Assembly: GCA_963655255.1 (NCBI GenBank)
Contig: CAVKEB010000004.1
Span: forward strand, 76,344-140,343
Direction of reading: 5' to 3'
DNA from: CAG-791 sp963655255
GTDB taxonomy: Bacteria; Bacillota; Clostridia; Lachnospirales; Lachnospiraceae
DNA length: 64,000 nucleotides
Of this stretch, positions 33,167-41,449 are shown in pieces; positions within the stretch are counted from its first letter, which is position 1; each line of letters begins with the position of its first letter. The notes under the pieces were generated by a model. The model had not been told where the DNA came from and did no database searches. It was given only the letters and a program-made list of their open reading frames with translations. Position numbers and translations under genes: made by a program.

Positions 33167-34603
33167 TTACTTCTTCAGGCTGAAGGTCATCTTCTCCACC
33201 GGCATGATCAGACCGACGCGGTCCTCCATGTTCCAGAGATCTTCATCGTACACAACAAAATCCTGTTCCAGCTCCGTATGAATGACATACAGATAGTGAT
33301 CGCCCTGATAAATCAGGTTGCTGATGTTGCCCTGTACCAGGCCTTCCTCCTGATTGTCGGTCATTTCGATATCGCCCGGCTGAATGGATGCCAGCACGCG
33401 GGTGCGGTTCAGGTCGATGGCCTCTCCGTTTCCATCCACCAGCGTTCCGTCCTCCAGACGCTTCCCGCCCTTGATGAGCTTCGTAAGACTCGCATGCAGA
33501 AGCTTCCCGTTGTATTCCAGCCGGTAGTCCCGGTTGATGTCCACGGGGAAGGTATTCGTGTGGTCCTCCGCGATCATGATATGAATGTTCTCCGGATCCA
33601 GCCGCATTCCCACGCGGTCGCCCACCTTCGCCGCATTCACCGACTGCACCATCATCTCATTCCGGCCGGACTGGACCGCGATTTCATAGTGGATTCCCTT
33701 GAAAATCACGGAAGTCACGACACCCTGAATGATGCCGTTCTCCGGCTTCGTCAGCTCGACATCCTCCGGGCGGACCACCGCCGTGATGTGCGTTCCCTCC
33801 GCCACGTCATCCACGCAGGCAAACTCGCCGCCGCAGAAGCGCGCCTTCAGTTTTCCTGTCATAATGCCGCTGAAGATGTTGCTCTCTCCGATGAAGTCCG
33901 CAACAAACGCGTTCTTCGGCTCGTTGTAGATATCCTCCGGCGTCCCGATCTGCTGGATATGGCCCTCGCTCATGACGACGATCTTGTCCGACATCGTCAG
34001 CGCTTCCTCCTGATCGTGCGTGACATAGATGAAGGTGATGCCCAGCTTGTCGTGCATGTCCTTCAGCTCGATCTGCATCTCCTTGCGCATCTTCAGATCC
34101 AGCGCTCCGAGCGGCTCGTCCAGAAGAAGGATCTCCGGCTCATTGACCAGTGCCCTTGCGATGGCGATTCTCTGCTGCTGACCGCCGGAAAGCGTCGCGA
34201 CATTCCGTTCCTCAAAGCCTTCCAGATCCACCAGGGACAATACCTTCTTCACCTTGTGCTCGATGACGTCCTTCGGCGTTTTCTTCTGCTTCAGACCGAA
34301 GGCAATGTTCTCATAGATATTCATATGAGGGAACAGCGCATACCGCTGGAAAACCGTATTGATCGGCCGCTCATACGGCGGGAGGTTTGTGATGGATTTG
34401 CCGTTTAGCAGGATCTCTCCCGAGGTCGGCAGCTCAAAGCCCGCGATCATCCGCAGCGTCGTTGTCTTACCGCAGCCGGAGGGCCCGAGAAAAGTGACGA
34501 ATTCACCGCGGCGGACCTCCAGATTGAAGTCCTCCACGGCCGTGAATCCGTCACTGAACGATTTGGTAACATGCTTCAGTTCGATGATGTTGCTGTTCTC
34601 CAT
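33167..34603 (-). CDS. potA: Polyamine ABC transporter ATPase PotA with two TOBE-like regions
   Basis: 478 residues. Walker A GPSGCGKT, Q-loop VFQRYALFPHMNIYENIAFG, signature LSGGQQQRIAIARAL, Walker B EILLLDEPLGALD. Canonical PotA is about 370-380 residues; here the C-terminus holds two tandem TOBE-like modules: GIIQGVVTSVIFKGIHYEIA and, about 150 residues later, GLVQGNISNLIYQGDHYLYV. I take ATG 34603 (MENSNIIEL) because GAGGGG precedes it. First gene of the transporter unit, 195 bp after its regulator, with a nested palindrome between. Confidence 0.94.
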   Translation of the reverse strand: MENSNIIELKHVTKSFSDGFTAVEDFNLEVRRGEFVTFLGPSGCGKTTTLRMIAGFELPTSGEILLNGKSITNLPPYERPINTVFQRYALFPHMNIYENIAFGLKQKKTPKDVIEHKVKKVLSLVDLEGFEERNVATLSGGQQQRIAIARALVNEPEILLLDEPLGALDLKMRKEMQIELKDMHDKLGITFIYVTHDQEEALTMSDKIVVMSEGHIQQIGTPEDIYNEPKNAFVADFIGESNIFSGIMTGKLKARFCGGEFACVDDVAEGTHITAVVRPEDVELTKPENGIIQGVVTSVIFKGIHYEIAVQSGRNEMMVQSVNAAKVGDRVGMRLDPENIHIMIAEDHTNTFPVDINRDYRLEYNGKLLHASLTKLIKGGKRLEDGTLVDGNGEAIDLNRTRVLASIQPGDIEMTDNQEEGLVQGNISNLIYQGDHYLYVIHTELEQDFVVYDEDLWNMEDRVGLIMPVEKMTFSLKK

Positions 34604-34630
34604 AATGATCCCCTCATAAACGATATTCAC

Positions 34631-34794
34631 GGGACATTTGTCCCAGTTCCTCCTTCAATTTTCAATGAGGACAAAACTCGAATTTGCTTCGCAAATCCTC
34701 GTTTGGGACATTCGTCCCATGTCCGTCGCCCCTGTGCCTCACAGGTAAGCAAGCTCCCCGTGAGGCGCAGGGGCTCCGTTCATTGTCCTCATTG
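34631..34794. repeat. Nested palindromic element between regulator gene and potA
   Basis: Outer arms CAATGAGGACAA (34663-34674) and TTGTCCTCATTG (34783-34794) enclose GAATTTG-cttcg-CAAATCCTC, GGGAC-attc-GTCCC and a long GCCCCTGTGCCTCAC / GTGAGGCGCAGGGGC stem. A further GGGACATTTGTCCC (34631-34644) lies next to the potA start. Different stems but the same nested plan as the leader repeats. Confidence 0.75.
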
Positions 34795-34797
34795 CGA

Positions 34798-35355
34798 TCA
34801 AAACTCCGGCGGTGTGCTGATCCAGAGAAACTTCGCGGGCCGGCTCCCCGGATTCGAAATCCGGTGCCGTTTGGTGGTCCGGTAATAGAAGCTCTCGCCC
34901 GCCTTCACCCGGTACACCTTGTCGCCGAGATATACATTCAGCCTGCCGCTCATGACATAGCCGAATTCCTCACCGGAGTGCGGCTTGTCCTCATCCAGAC
35001 TCTGATGCGGCTGGATCTCCACGAGAAGCGGTTCCATCTGAAACTTCTGGGCGGAAGGAATCAGCCATGTCGTCTGGTTTCCCTGATCGTCCACCTTCCG
35101 GAAACAGTCCGCCTCGGTAAAGACAACCTGCTCCTCTGCGCCTTCCTTGAAGAATTCCGCCGGTGAAGAACCCAGGCATTCGATCAGATCCAGAAGCGTC
35201 ACCACCGAGGGCGAAACCTGTCCCCGCTCCAGCTGGGAAATAAATCCCTTGGTCAGCTCCGTCCGGTCTGCCAGCTCCTGCTGCGTCAGTCCGTTTCGAT
35301 TCCGCAGATCCTTGATCTTGCGCCCGATCTGCTCATTTATCTGTTCCTGTTCCAT
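34798..35355 (-). CDS. XRE-family regulator with cupin domain (PuuR-like), probable polyamine regulator
   Basis: 185 residues. N-terminal XRE helix-turn-helix (LRNRNGLTQQELADRTELTKGFISQLERG, about 13-60 in part) and a C-terminal cupin barrel (about 105-180; PHQSLDEDKPHSGEEFGYVM, RVKAGESFYYRTTKRHRISN) that would bind a small ligand, as in PuuR. It is directly upstream of potABCD in the same direction and its promoter carries two direct repeats (35565-35580, 35599-35614), so it likely represses its own operon and responds to polyamine (inference). Its ribosome binding site (GGGG, 7 nt) belongs to the leader repeat 35356-35434. Confidence 0.9.
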   Translation of the reverse strand: MEQEQINEQIGRKIKDLRNRNGLTQQELADRTELTKGFISQLERGQVSPSVVTLLDLIECLGSSPAEFFKEGAEEQVVFTEADCFRKVDDQGNQTTWLIPSAQKFQMEPLLVEIQPHQSLDEDKPHSGEEFGYVMSGRLNVYLGDKVYRVKAGESFYYRTTKRHRISNPGSRPAKFLWISTPPEF

Positions 35356-35434
35356 CCTTATACCCCGCTGAGGCAAAATCCGCGAAGGTGGTTTTGCCGA
35401 ATGCGGCAGCCGGTGCGTCAGCACCGATGCTGCT
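35356..35434 (-). repeat. Leader repeat (basic form, 5' truncated), supplies RBS of potABCD regulator
   Basis: Minus strand: GGTGCTGACGCACC stem, GGCAAAACCACC-tt-CGCGGATTTTGCC stem (partly mismatched), CCTCAGCGGGGTATAAGG then ATG. The first GAAAGTGACAT hairpin is absent. It lies between the promoter at 35593 and the start codon, so it is in the 5' UTR. Confidence 0.85.
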
Positions 35435-35564
35435 CATCCCGCCGCGTTCTGTCTGCGGCCTCCCGGAGAATCCCCGCAGCGCCTGCTCTCCGCATCGGGA
35501 ACTGCCGTTCCAGCTCTTTCCGGTCCGTTTTGCTCCCGCACACGGACAGTAAACCGGAAATATC

Positions 35565-35620
35565 CTATTACTAAACTTTCAGCCCACGGACGATTATACT
35601 ATCACTAAACTTTCTGTCAA
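35565..35620 (-). promoter_or_regulatory. Promoter with two operator repeats for the regulator-potABCD operon
   Basis: Minus strand: TTGACA (35615-35620), 16-bp spacer, TATAAT (35593-35598). The spacer is exactly GAAAGTTTAGTGATAG, and a second copy GAAAGTTTAGTAATAG lies at 35565-35580, 34 bp further on. One repeat between -35 and -10 and one after the start site is a typical repressor arrangement. Confidence 0.8.
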
Positions 35621-35658
35621 TTATCAGCGCGATTTTTTACATAAAAAGCACGGGCCTG

Positions 35659-36999
35659 TTACCGGCTCTTCTTTTTGTCCTGTCCTGCCAGCACCGCAAA
35701 CGCAATAACGCAGATGACAACCGACGTCAGAGATCCCATCGCCGTGGCAAGACCCATGGGAAGAAGCGTATCCGGGAACATCACCGAGGTCAGATACACC
35801 CCGGGGATGCGGACCAGTACAATGGCAATGATGTTATGCAGAAAGGAAAGTCCGGATTTCCCGCATGCGCAGAAATATCCGCTGAAGCTGAAATGAATTC
35901 CGGCAAAAATGCAGTCAAGAATGTACCCGCGCAGGTACTGGCTTCCCGCCAGAATAACGCCCTGATCTTCCGTAAACAGCCCCACAACCGCCGGTGCGAT
36001 GAACTGCATCAGAACGGATACGATCACACCGAATCCTGCAGCGATCAGAACGGCATAGCGGAGCGTGAGCTTCGCACGGTCCTTCCTGCCCGCCCCGATG
36101 TTCTGCGCGCCGAGCGCAGACACCGTGGACAGCATGGAGGACGGCACGAGGAACAGGAAACTGATGACCTTTTCCACGATTCCGACTGCCGCCGCGTCCG
36201 TCAGCCCACGGCGGTTCGCAATGATCGTGATGACAATGAACGCCACCTGAATCAGGCCGTCCTGCACCGCAATCGGAATCCCGATCTTCAGGATTTTCTG
36301 CAGGATCTCCCGCGCGGGCTTCAGCTCCTGCCGGGTGACGACAATTCCGATTTTTCCGCTTCTCATGGCGGTCAGCGCGGTCACCACGCTGATCAGCTGG
36401 GCAAGCGTCGTTCCGAGTGCCGCCCCGGCAGGTCCGAGGCGCCAGGCGCCCATGAACAGATAATCCAGCGCAATGTTCGCCGCGCAGGCCACGGCAATGA
36501 AATACATCGGATGCCGGGAATCCCCCAGGCCTCGGAAGATGGAGCTGATGATGTTGTACGCCGTGATGCAGGGAATGCCGACAAAGCAGATCGTGAGATA
36601 CCGGATCGTCCCCTCCACGGCCTCATCCGGCGTGGACATAATGCCGACAATCGGCCGGACCAGCGCAATCAGAAGCAGCGTCATCACCACGGACACCACC
36701 ATGAACAGCGTCACGGAATTGCCGACGCCGAGTGCTGCCTCCCTGCGGTCCCTCTTCCCGACTGCCTGGGCAATGCTGACCGTTGTTCCCATCGCAAGAC
36801 CCACGATGATGACCGTCAGCATGTGCATCACCTGCGATCCGACCGACACCGCCGTTGTCCCGGCAACCCCCTCAAACTGTCCGATGATGAACAGATCCGC
36901 CATCCCGTAGAGCGTCTGCAGGAAGTACGACAGTAAATACGGAAGAGAGAAACGTACAATATTGTGAAAAACGCTTCCGGTTGTAAGATTCTGTTCCAT
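35659..36999 (-). CDS. MATE family efflux transporter (2)
   Basis: 446 residues, twelve predicted helices. N-terminal LPYLLSYFLQTLYGMADLFI and mid-protein KIGIPIAVQDGLIQVAFIVI are the paired MATE motifs; ISSIFRGLGDSRHPMYFIA is conserved in the NorM/DinF-like clostridial group. Stands alone: the potABCD regulator promoter begins 39 bp beyond its stop. Start ATG 36999 has AAAGGATC upstream, an acceptable site. Substrate not inferable. Confidence 0.92.
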   Translation of the reverse strand: MEQNLTTGSVFHNIVRFSLPYLLSYFLQTLYGMADLFIIGQFEGVAGTTAVSVGSQVMHMLTVIIVGLAMGTTVSIAQAVGKRDRREAALGVGNSVTLFMVVSVVMTLLLIALVRPIVGIMSTPDEAVEGTIRYLTICFVGIPCITAYNIISSIFRGLGDSRHPMYFIAVACAANIALDYLFMGAWRLGPAGAALGTTLAQLISVVTALTAMRSGKIGIVVTRQELKPAREILQKILKIGIPIAVQDGLIQVAFIVITIIANRRGLTDAAAVGIVEKVISFLFLVPSSMLSTVSALGAQNIGAGRKDRAKLTLRYAVLIAAGFGVIVSVLMQFIAPAVVGLFTEDQGVILAGSQYLRGYILDCIFAGIHFSFSGYFCACGKSGLSFLHNIIAIVLVRIPGVYLTSVMFPDTLLPMGLATAMGSLTSVVICVIAFAVLAGQDKKKSR

Positions 37000-37078
37000 G
37001 ATTCGCGGGGATCCTTTCTAGATTTTATGATTCTGTTTCATTTGTAGCGATTCGGCACTTTTCGGATTTCCTTACAGA

Positions 37079-37158
37079 GCATGCTGATTTCAATCATAGA
37101 TATGCCCGCAAGCGGTCCATTCACCCTTGAAATCAACATGTGCAGAATCGTTATTTCG
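37079..37158. repeat. Dispersed ~78-bp intergenic repeat, copy 2
   Basis: Second copy of the sequence at 20117-20194, in the same orientation, here between divergent MATE and methyltransferase genes. The GCATGCTG palindrome of copy 1 is not preserved. The rest of this 285-bp gap holds only the promoter at 37235. Confidence 0.7.
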
Positions 37159-37234
37159 TATTATGATCGGACCGCCCTCAATTTACAAAAAGAAAATTCA
37201 TGTGGGCAGAGTATGTTCTTCTGCACAGATATGC

Positions 37235-37261
37235 TATATTAAATAGTTAGCAAAAGCTAAC
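37235..37261 (+). promoter_or_regulatory. Candidate promoter and operator for methyltransferase operon
   Basis: TATATT (37235-37240) as -10 with TATGTT at 17 bp as weak -35, followed at once by the perfect inverted repeat GTTAGC-aaaa-GCTAAC (37246-37261), a likely repressor site over the start of transcription. Confidence 0.5.
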
Positions 37262-37284
37262 ATTTGAGAGAGGGGATATCGGAA

Positions 37285-38082
37285 ATGAAAGAAGAAAAAC
37301 TGCTTTCCGGCGTGCCGGAGACCATGCTGCAGACAGTTTATGCCCGTGCCAAGGAGAGCAAAGGACGCGGCGCAATTCATGATCCGAAGGCAGAAGAAAT
37401 CATTGAACGACTGGATTATGATTTTTCTCTTGCAGATAAAGATGCGGCAATGCACAGCGGAGTGATTGCCCGAACCATTCTGCTGGACAGGCTGGTGAAA
37501 AAGTGGCTGCTGGAGCATCCGGGCGCAGTGATCGTAAATATTGCCTGCGGCTTGGATACCCGCTGTTACCGCATGAGCGGGTATGCGCACTGGTATAACC
37601 TTGATCTGCCGGAAACCATTGCTGTCCGCCAGAAGGTTCTGCCGGAGGATGGCTTGATTTCGCAGATCGCAATGTCGGCGATGGATGACTGGGGAACAGA
37701 AATCACCGAAAAAGAGACACCGACACTGGTGATCATCGAAGGCCTCACCATGTATCTGAACAAGCAGGATGTGCAGCGCATTTTTTCCGTGACTGCACGC
37801 CGGTTCCGAAACGTCACGGTTTTCGTCGAGACGATGAATCCCCTGATGGTAAAGCATTTTAAGGAAAAATCCATTGATGCAAGCAGCGCCAGATTCTCCT
37901 GGGGCGTGAAGAATGGCACGGCGCTTTGTGCGCTGCTTCCGGACTTCCGGCTCGTCGGAGAACACTCCCTGACGGAGGGAATGGCGGAATTTGTTCCGAT
38001 TTACCGATTGCTCGACAGGATTCCTGCGATCCGGAACATCTCCAATAAGATTATTGTGCTCGAAAAAAAGGTGGAGAGGTGA
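37285..38082 (+). CDS. Class I SAM-dependent methyltransferase (LCMT/Tcmp family)
   Basis: 265 residues. VIVNIACGLDTRCYRM is the SAM-binding motif I of the leucine-carboxyl methyltransferase / TcmP group, followed by WYNLDLPETIAVRQKV (acidic residue for ribose) and PTLVIIEGLTMYLNKQDV. Members methylate carboxylates or small molecules. Start ATG 37285 follows GAGAGGGGATATCGGAA; TTG 37264 is an alternative. It ends 4 bp before the ATC-hydrolase-like gene, so the two are one unit; the methyl acceptor is unknown. Confidence 0.87.
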   Translation: MKEEKLLSGVPETMLQTVYARAKESKGRGAIHDPKAEEIIERLDYDFSLADKDAAMHSGVIARTILLDRLVKKWLLEHPGAVIVNIACGLDTRCYRMSGYAHWYNLDLPETIAVRQKVLPEDGLISQIAMSAMDDWGTEITEKETPTLVIIEGLTMYLNKQDVQRIFSVTARRFRNVTVFVETMNPLMVKHFKEKSIDASSARFSWGVKNGTALCALLPDFRLVGEHSLTEGMAEFVPIYRLLDRIPAIRNISNKIIVLEKKVER

Positions 38083-38086
38083 TGAC

Positions 38087-38716
38087 ATGAAGTATGCGGG
38101 AAAACCAAGCGGTCTGTGGCTTGTATTCGTCAAATCATTCCGGAAACATCTGATATCGGTATTCGGATACAGCGAAGACACAGCAAAATCCATCACGCGG
38201 CAGGCGAAGCGGGAATATAAAAAAATCATTGCAAAGCTGCCGGAGTTCGAGAAAACAGACCGCTTTCAGGCGAATATTATCGGCTGCGCCATGCTGGGGG
38301 CATTTATCCTTTCCATGCCGAAGCGCCCGGATGTAGAGCAATTGACGGAATACTATGCAAAAGCTATGATGACAAAGCCGATGAAGTGGTTTTGCAGGAA
38401 AAGCGGCAGTCATAAATTTACAGACAAGGACATTGCCGGGATGAAGGCAGCGGCTCTGCGGAGGGATGCCGACCGCAACCCGTATTCCTGGAATATGGAT
38501 TTCCGGGAATACCCGGACGGCAGCGGATACGAGGCAACGTTCACACGCTGCGGCATTTGTGTCCTGATGAAGGAACTGGGACTCTATGACCTTACACCGG
38601 CCCTGTGCCATCTGGATTACACGATGAGTGAGGCCGGAGGAACAACGAAGTTCGTGCGGCAGTACACGCTTGCTTCCGGCGGCCCGTACTGCGACTGCGG
38701 ATATAAGAAAGTTTGA
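38087..38716 (+). CDS. L-2-amino-thiazoline-4-carboxylic acid hydrolase-like protein
   Basis: 209 residues. The C-terminal half has the marks of this family: FTRCGICVLMKELGLYDLTP, then CHLDYTM and GGPYCDCGYKK, that is Cys, Asp/His and Cys-x-Cys positions shared with ATC hydrolase, which opens the thiazoline ring to give cysteine derivatives. Many family members have not been tested, so the reaction here is open. The N-terminal half is helical and unassigned. Tightly placed between the methyltransferase and the Na+ symporter (16 bp). Confidence 0.75.
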   Translation: MKYAGKPSGLWLVFVKSFRKHLISVFGYSEDTAKSITRQAKREYKKIIAKLPEFEKTDRFQANIIGCAMLGAFILSMPKRPDVEQLTEYYAKAMMTKPMKWFCRKSGSHKFTDKDIAGMKAAALRRDADRNPYSWNMDFREYPDGSGYEATFTRCGICVLMKELGLYDLTPALCHLDYTMSEAGGTTKFVRQYTLASGGPYCDCGYKKV

Positions 38717-38732
38717 AGGAGTTTTGGAAATC

Positions 38733-40124
38733 ATGGAAAAGAAATCAAGCAGTTTCTCCGGACAAATCGGTTTTGTCCTTGCTGCCGCCGGAAGTGCGGT
38801 GGGTGTCGGCAACCTCTGGCGGTTCCCATACCTTGCCGCCAAAGATGGCGGCGGTTTATTTTTGCTGGTGTATCTGGTGCTGGTGCTGACCTTCGGTTTC
38901 ACCCTGCTCACCTCGGACATTGCCATTGGCCGCCGCACCAGACAGAGTGCCATCCGGGCCTACGAGGCCATGCGCCCCAAATGGAAGTTTCTCGGCATCC
39001 TGACCTTTCTGGTGCCCGTTCTGATTATGACTTATTATGCCGTCATCGGCGGCTGGATTTCGAAATACGCAGTTGTCTACCTGACCGGTCAGGCCGCCGC
39101 AGCTGCAGAAGACGGCTATTTCACCAGTTTCATCACCTCGCCGGTGTCGCCTGTGGTGTTCGCACTGCTGTTCATGGGCGTGACGGCTTTCATTGTGTAC
39201 AATGGCGTAGAGAACGGCATTGAGAGAGTCTCCCGCTGCATGATGCCCATTCTTCTGGTGCTGGTCGTCGTCATTGCCGGCTACTCGCTCACCTTGAAAC
39301 ATATGGATGTTTCCGGTCAGATGCGCACCGGTCTGGAGGGTCTTCTCTACTACCTGACCCCGAACTTGGAAGGATTGACGGTCAGACGCTTTCTGCAGAT
39401 TCTGCTGGATGCCATGAGCCAGCTGTTCTTCTCTCTCAGCGTGTCCATGGGCATTATGATCACCTATGGTTCTTACGTCAAACCTGAGGTCAACCTGAAC
39501 AAAGCGGTCAATCAGATCGAAATTTTTGATACCGCCGTGGCTCTGCTGGCCGGTGCCATGATTATCCCCGCCGTGTATGTGTTCTCCGGCACCGATGGCA
39601 TGGGCGCAGGCCCCAGCCTGATGTTCATCTCTCTGCCAAAGGTGTTTGCAGCCATGGGCAGGGCCGGTACCTTTGTCGGCATCCTGTTCTTCGTCACTGC
39701 CATCTTTGCCACCCTGACCTCCTGCATCTCGGTGCTGGAATCCATCACTGCCAACTGCATGGAAATCTTCCATACGAGCCGCAAGAAGACCGTGCTGGTA
39801 CTCGCGGTCATCTATCTGGCCGCTTCTGCCATCATCGCACTGGGATACAGCATCTTCTATTTTGAAGTCAGTCTGCCCAACGGTTCGGTGGGTCAGTTGC
39901 TGGACATCATGGACTACATCAGCAACAGCGTAATGATGCCGTTTATCGCCCTGCTGTCCACCATCCTGATCGGCTGGGTCATGACGCCGGACTACGTCAT
40001 TGACGAAATGCAGCGCAACGGCGAGACGTTTCGCCGCAAAAAGCTCTACCGCGTGATGATCCGCTACGTTGCCCCGGTGATGATGCTGATACTGTTCCTG
40101 CAGTCCACAGGCATTCTGGCTTAA
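38733..40124 (+). CDS. Neurotransmitter:sodium symporter family transporter
   Basis: 463 residues, eleven or twelve helices. Helix 1 reads GFVLAAAGSAVGVGNLWRFP, the LeuT-type Na+/substrate site, and further NSS landmarks follow (YYAVIGGWI, FFSLSVSMGIMITYGSY). These carriers import amino acids or related amines with Na+. GAAGGAG lies 12 nt before ATG 38733. Third gene of the operon; association with an ATC-hydrolase-like protein suggests a sulfur- or cysteine-related amino acid (inference). A terminator follows. Confidence 0.93.
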   Translation: MEKKSSSFSGQIGFVLAAAGSAVGVGNLWRFPYLAAKDGGGLFLLVYLVLVLTFGFTLLTSDIAIGRRTRQSAIRAYEAMRPKWKFLGILTFLVPVLIMTYYAVIGGWISKYAVVYLTGQAAAAAEDGYFTSFITSPVSPVVFALLFMGVTAFIVYNGVENGIERVSRCMMPILLVLVVVIAGYSLTLKHMDVSGQMRTGLEGLLYYLTPNLEGLTVRRFLQILLDAMSQLFFSLSVSMGIMITYGSYVKPEVNLNKAVNQIEIFDTAVALLAGAMIIPAVYVFSGTDGMGAGPSLMFISLPKVFAAMGRAGTFVGILFFVTAIFATLTSCISVLESITANCMEIFHTSRKKTVLVLAVIYLAASAIIALGYSIFYFEVSLPNGSVGQLLDIMDYISNSVMMPFIALLSTILIGWVMTPDYVIDEMQRNGETFRRKKLYRVMIRYVAPVMMLILFLQSTGILA

Positions 40125-40180
40125 ACCGCCCCAAAAGACGCAAAACCGTTCCCCGATGAACAGAAAAAAGGGAACAGAAA

Positions 40181-40222
40181 ACAGGTCCCGGGAAGTTCGA
40201 ATTCCCGGGGCCTGTCATTTTT
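40181..40222. terminator. Intrinsic terminator between convergent NSS and cytX genes
   Basis: ACAGGTCCCGGGAA (40181-40194) pairs with TTCCCGGGGCCTGT (40202-40215), followed by CATTTTTC on the plus strand; A-rich on the left, so it may act both ways. Confidence 0.85.
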
Positions 40223-40273
40223 CATACGGTATTCATCTTGTTGTTACATCGGCATTCTTCGTGATTGCCAGAT

Positions 40274-41449
40274 TCACTCCCGGCGCTTTCCTGTCCCCGG
40301 CGCAAGCTTTCCCGCCGCGATGCAGATCAGACTGGTGATGATCATGTCGGGAAGAGTGTTACCGACATGAAGGTCCACACCCATCAGGAAACGGTAGAGA
40401 GCAAAGCCGATCACCCAGATCACCGTGTTCCGCACATTCAGGCCTTCGCTCTCATGATCCTGCTTCAGAACGAAGAAATCCGCAATCTGAATGGCGATCA
40501 TGGGCGCAAAGACGGAGCCGATCAGATACAGGAAGTCGGTAATGTCGTCCATGTTGAAGAGAACCGCACCGATGGTACCGATGATGGTAACCGCCATGGC
40601 GACCTGTTTTCCGTGTCCTTTCAGCTTTTCTGCAAGAGATTCCGCGGAAATTCCCGCCGACCAGGCATCCAGGAAGGTCGTCGTAACCGTCGAGAGAATC
40701 AGGATCAGAAGTGCCGCGATTCCAAGGCCTGCCTTGACCATGAGTGCCGCAATGTCGGACTCTCCGGTGACAATCGCGGCGCCCATTCCGATGATATACA
40801 TCCATATCGAAATAAGGCCGTAGACGACAACACTGACAAGCGTTGCCTGCCCGGGTTTGTCCGCCTCTCTGGTGTAATCGCTGATCAGAGGAAGCCAGGA
40901 CAGCGGCATGGCCACCGCAAGCTCCACCGCCGCTCCGAACGACATGGCATCGCCCGCAGCGCTTCCCGAAGTCACGCCTCCGCGGAAAATGATGAAGCAC
41001 AGCACAATGGTAAGAATGAAAAGCGCCGTCATCGAAATCTTGTTGACAATGCCGAGATTGGTAATCCCGATGGCGATCCACAGAAGGATCAGTGCGCCGA
41101 TGACAATCGCCCACACCCAGCTGCCGATGCCGAAGATTTCATTCGTCGCCTGTGCTCCGTCATAGATCATAATGGCGGTCCAGCCGACCAGCTGCAGGAC
41201 ATTCAGCAGGGCAAAGAAAACACATCCCTTTCTGCCGAAGCTCATCTTCGTTGTTTCCATGGAGCTCTTCCGGGTGCGTCCGCCGATCAGCCCCGCAAAA
41301 TACATCATGGCGCATCCGATGAGATGCCCCAGAAGAATCGCCGCAAGGCCTTTTCCGAAGCCGAGCGGTGCAAAATAGGTTCCTGTCAGAATTTCGGCAA
41401 TGGATACACCGGCGCCGAACCAGACAAGTGCGGATTGAAATGATGTCAT
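40274..41449 (-). CDS. cytX: Putative hydroxymethylpyrimidine transporter CytX (NCS1 family)
   Basis: 391 residues, about twelve helices, NCS1 cytosine-permease family: FGAGVSIAEILTGTYFAPLG at the start and MPLSWLPLISDYTREADKPG in the middle. In thiamine loci this subgroup (CytX) imports the pyrimidine precursor HMP. The gene overlaps the thiD stop by 4 bp and is last in the TPP-controlled operon, which supports HMP rather than cytosine as substrate. Confidence 0.88.
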   Translation of the reverse strand: MTSFQSALVWFGAGVSIAEILTGTYFAPLGFGKGLAAILLGHLIGCAMMYFAGLIGGRTRKSSMETTKMSFGRKGCVFFALLNVLQLVGWTAIMIYDGAQATNEIFGIGSWVWAIVIGALILLWIAIGITNLGIVNKISMTALFILTIVLCFIIFRGGVTSGSAAGDAMSFGAAVELAVAMPLSWLPLISDYTREADKPGQATLVSVVVYGLISIWMYIIGMGAAIVTGESDIAALMVKAGLGIAALLILILSTVTTTFLDAWSAGISAESLAEKLKGHGKQVAMAVTIIGTIGAVLFNMDDITDFLYLIGSVFAPMIAIQIADFFVLKQDHESEGLNVRNTVIWVIGFALYRFLMGVDLHVGNTLPDMIITSLICIAAGKLAPGTGKRRE

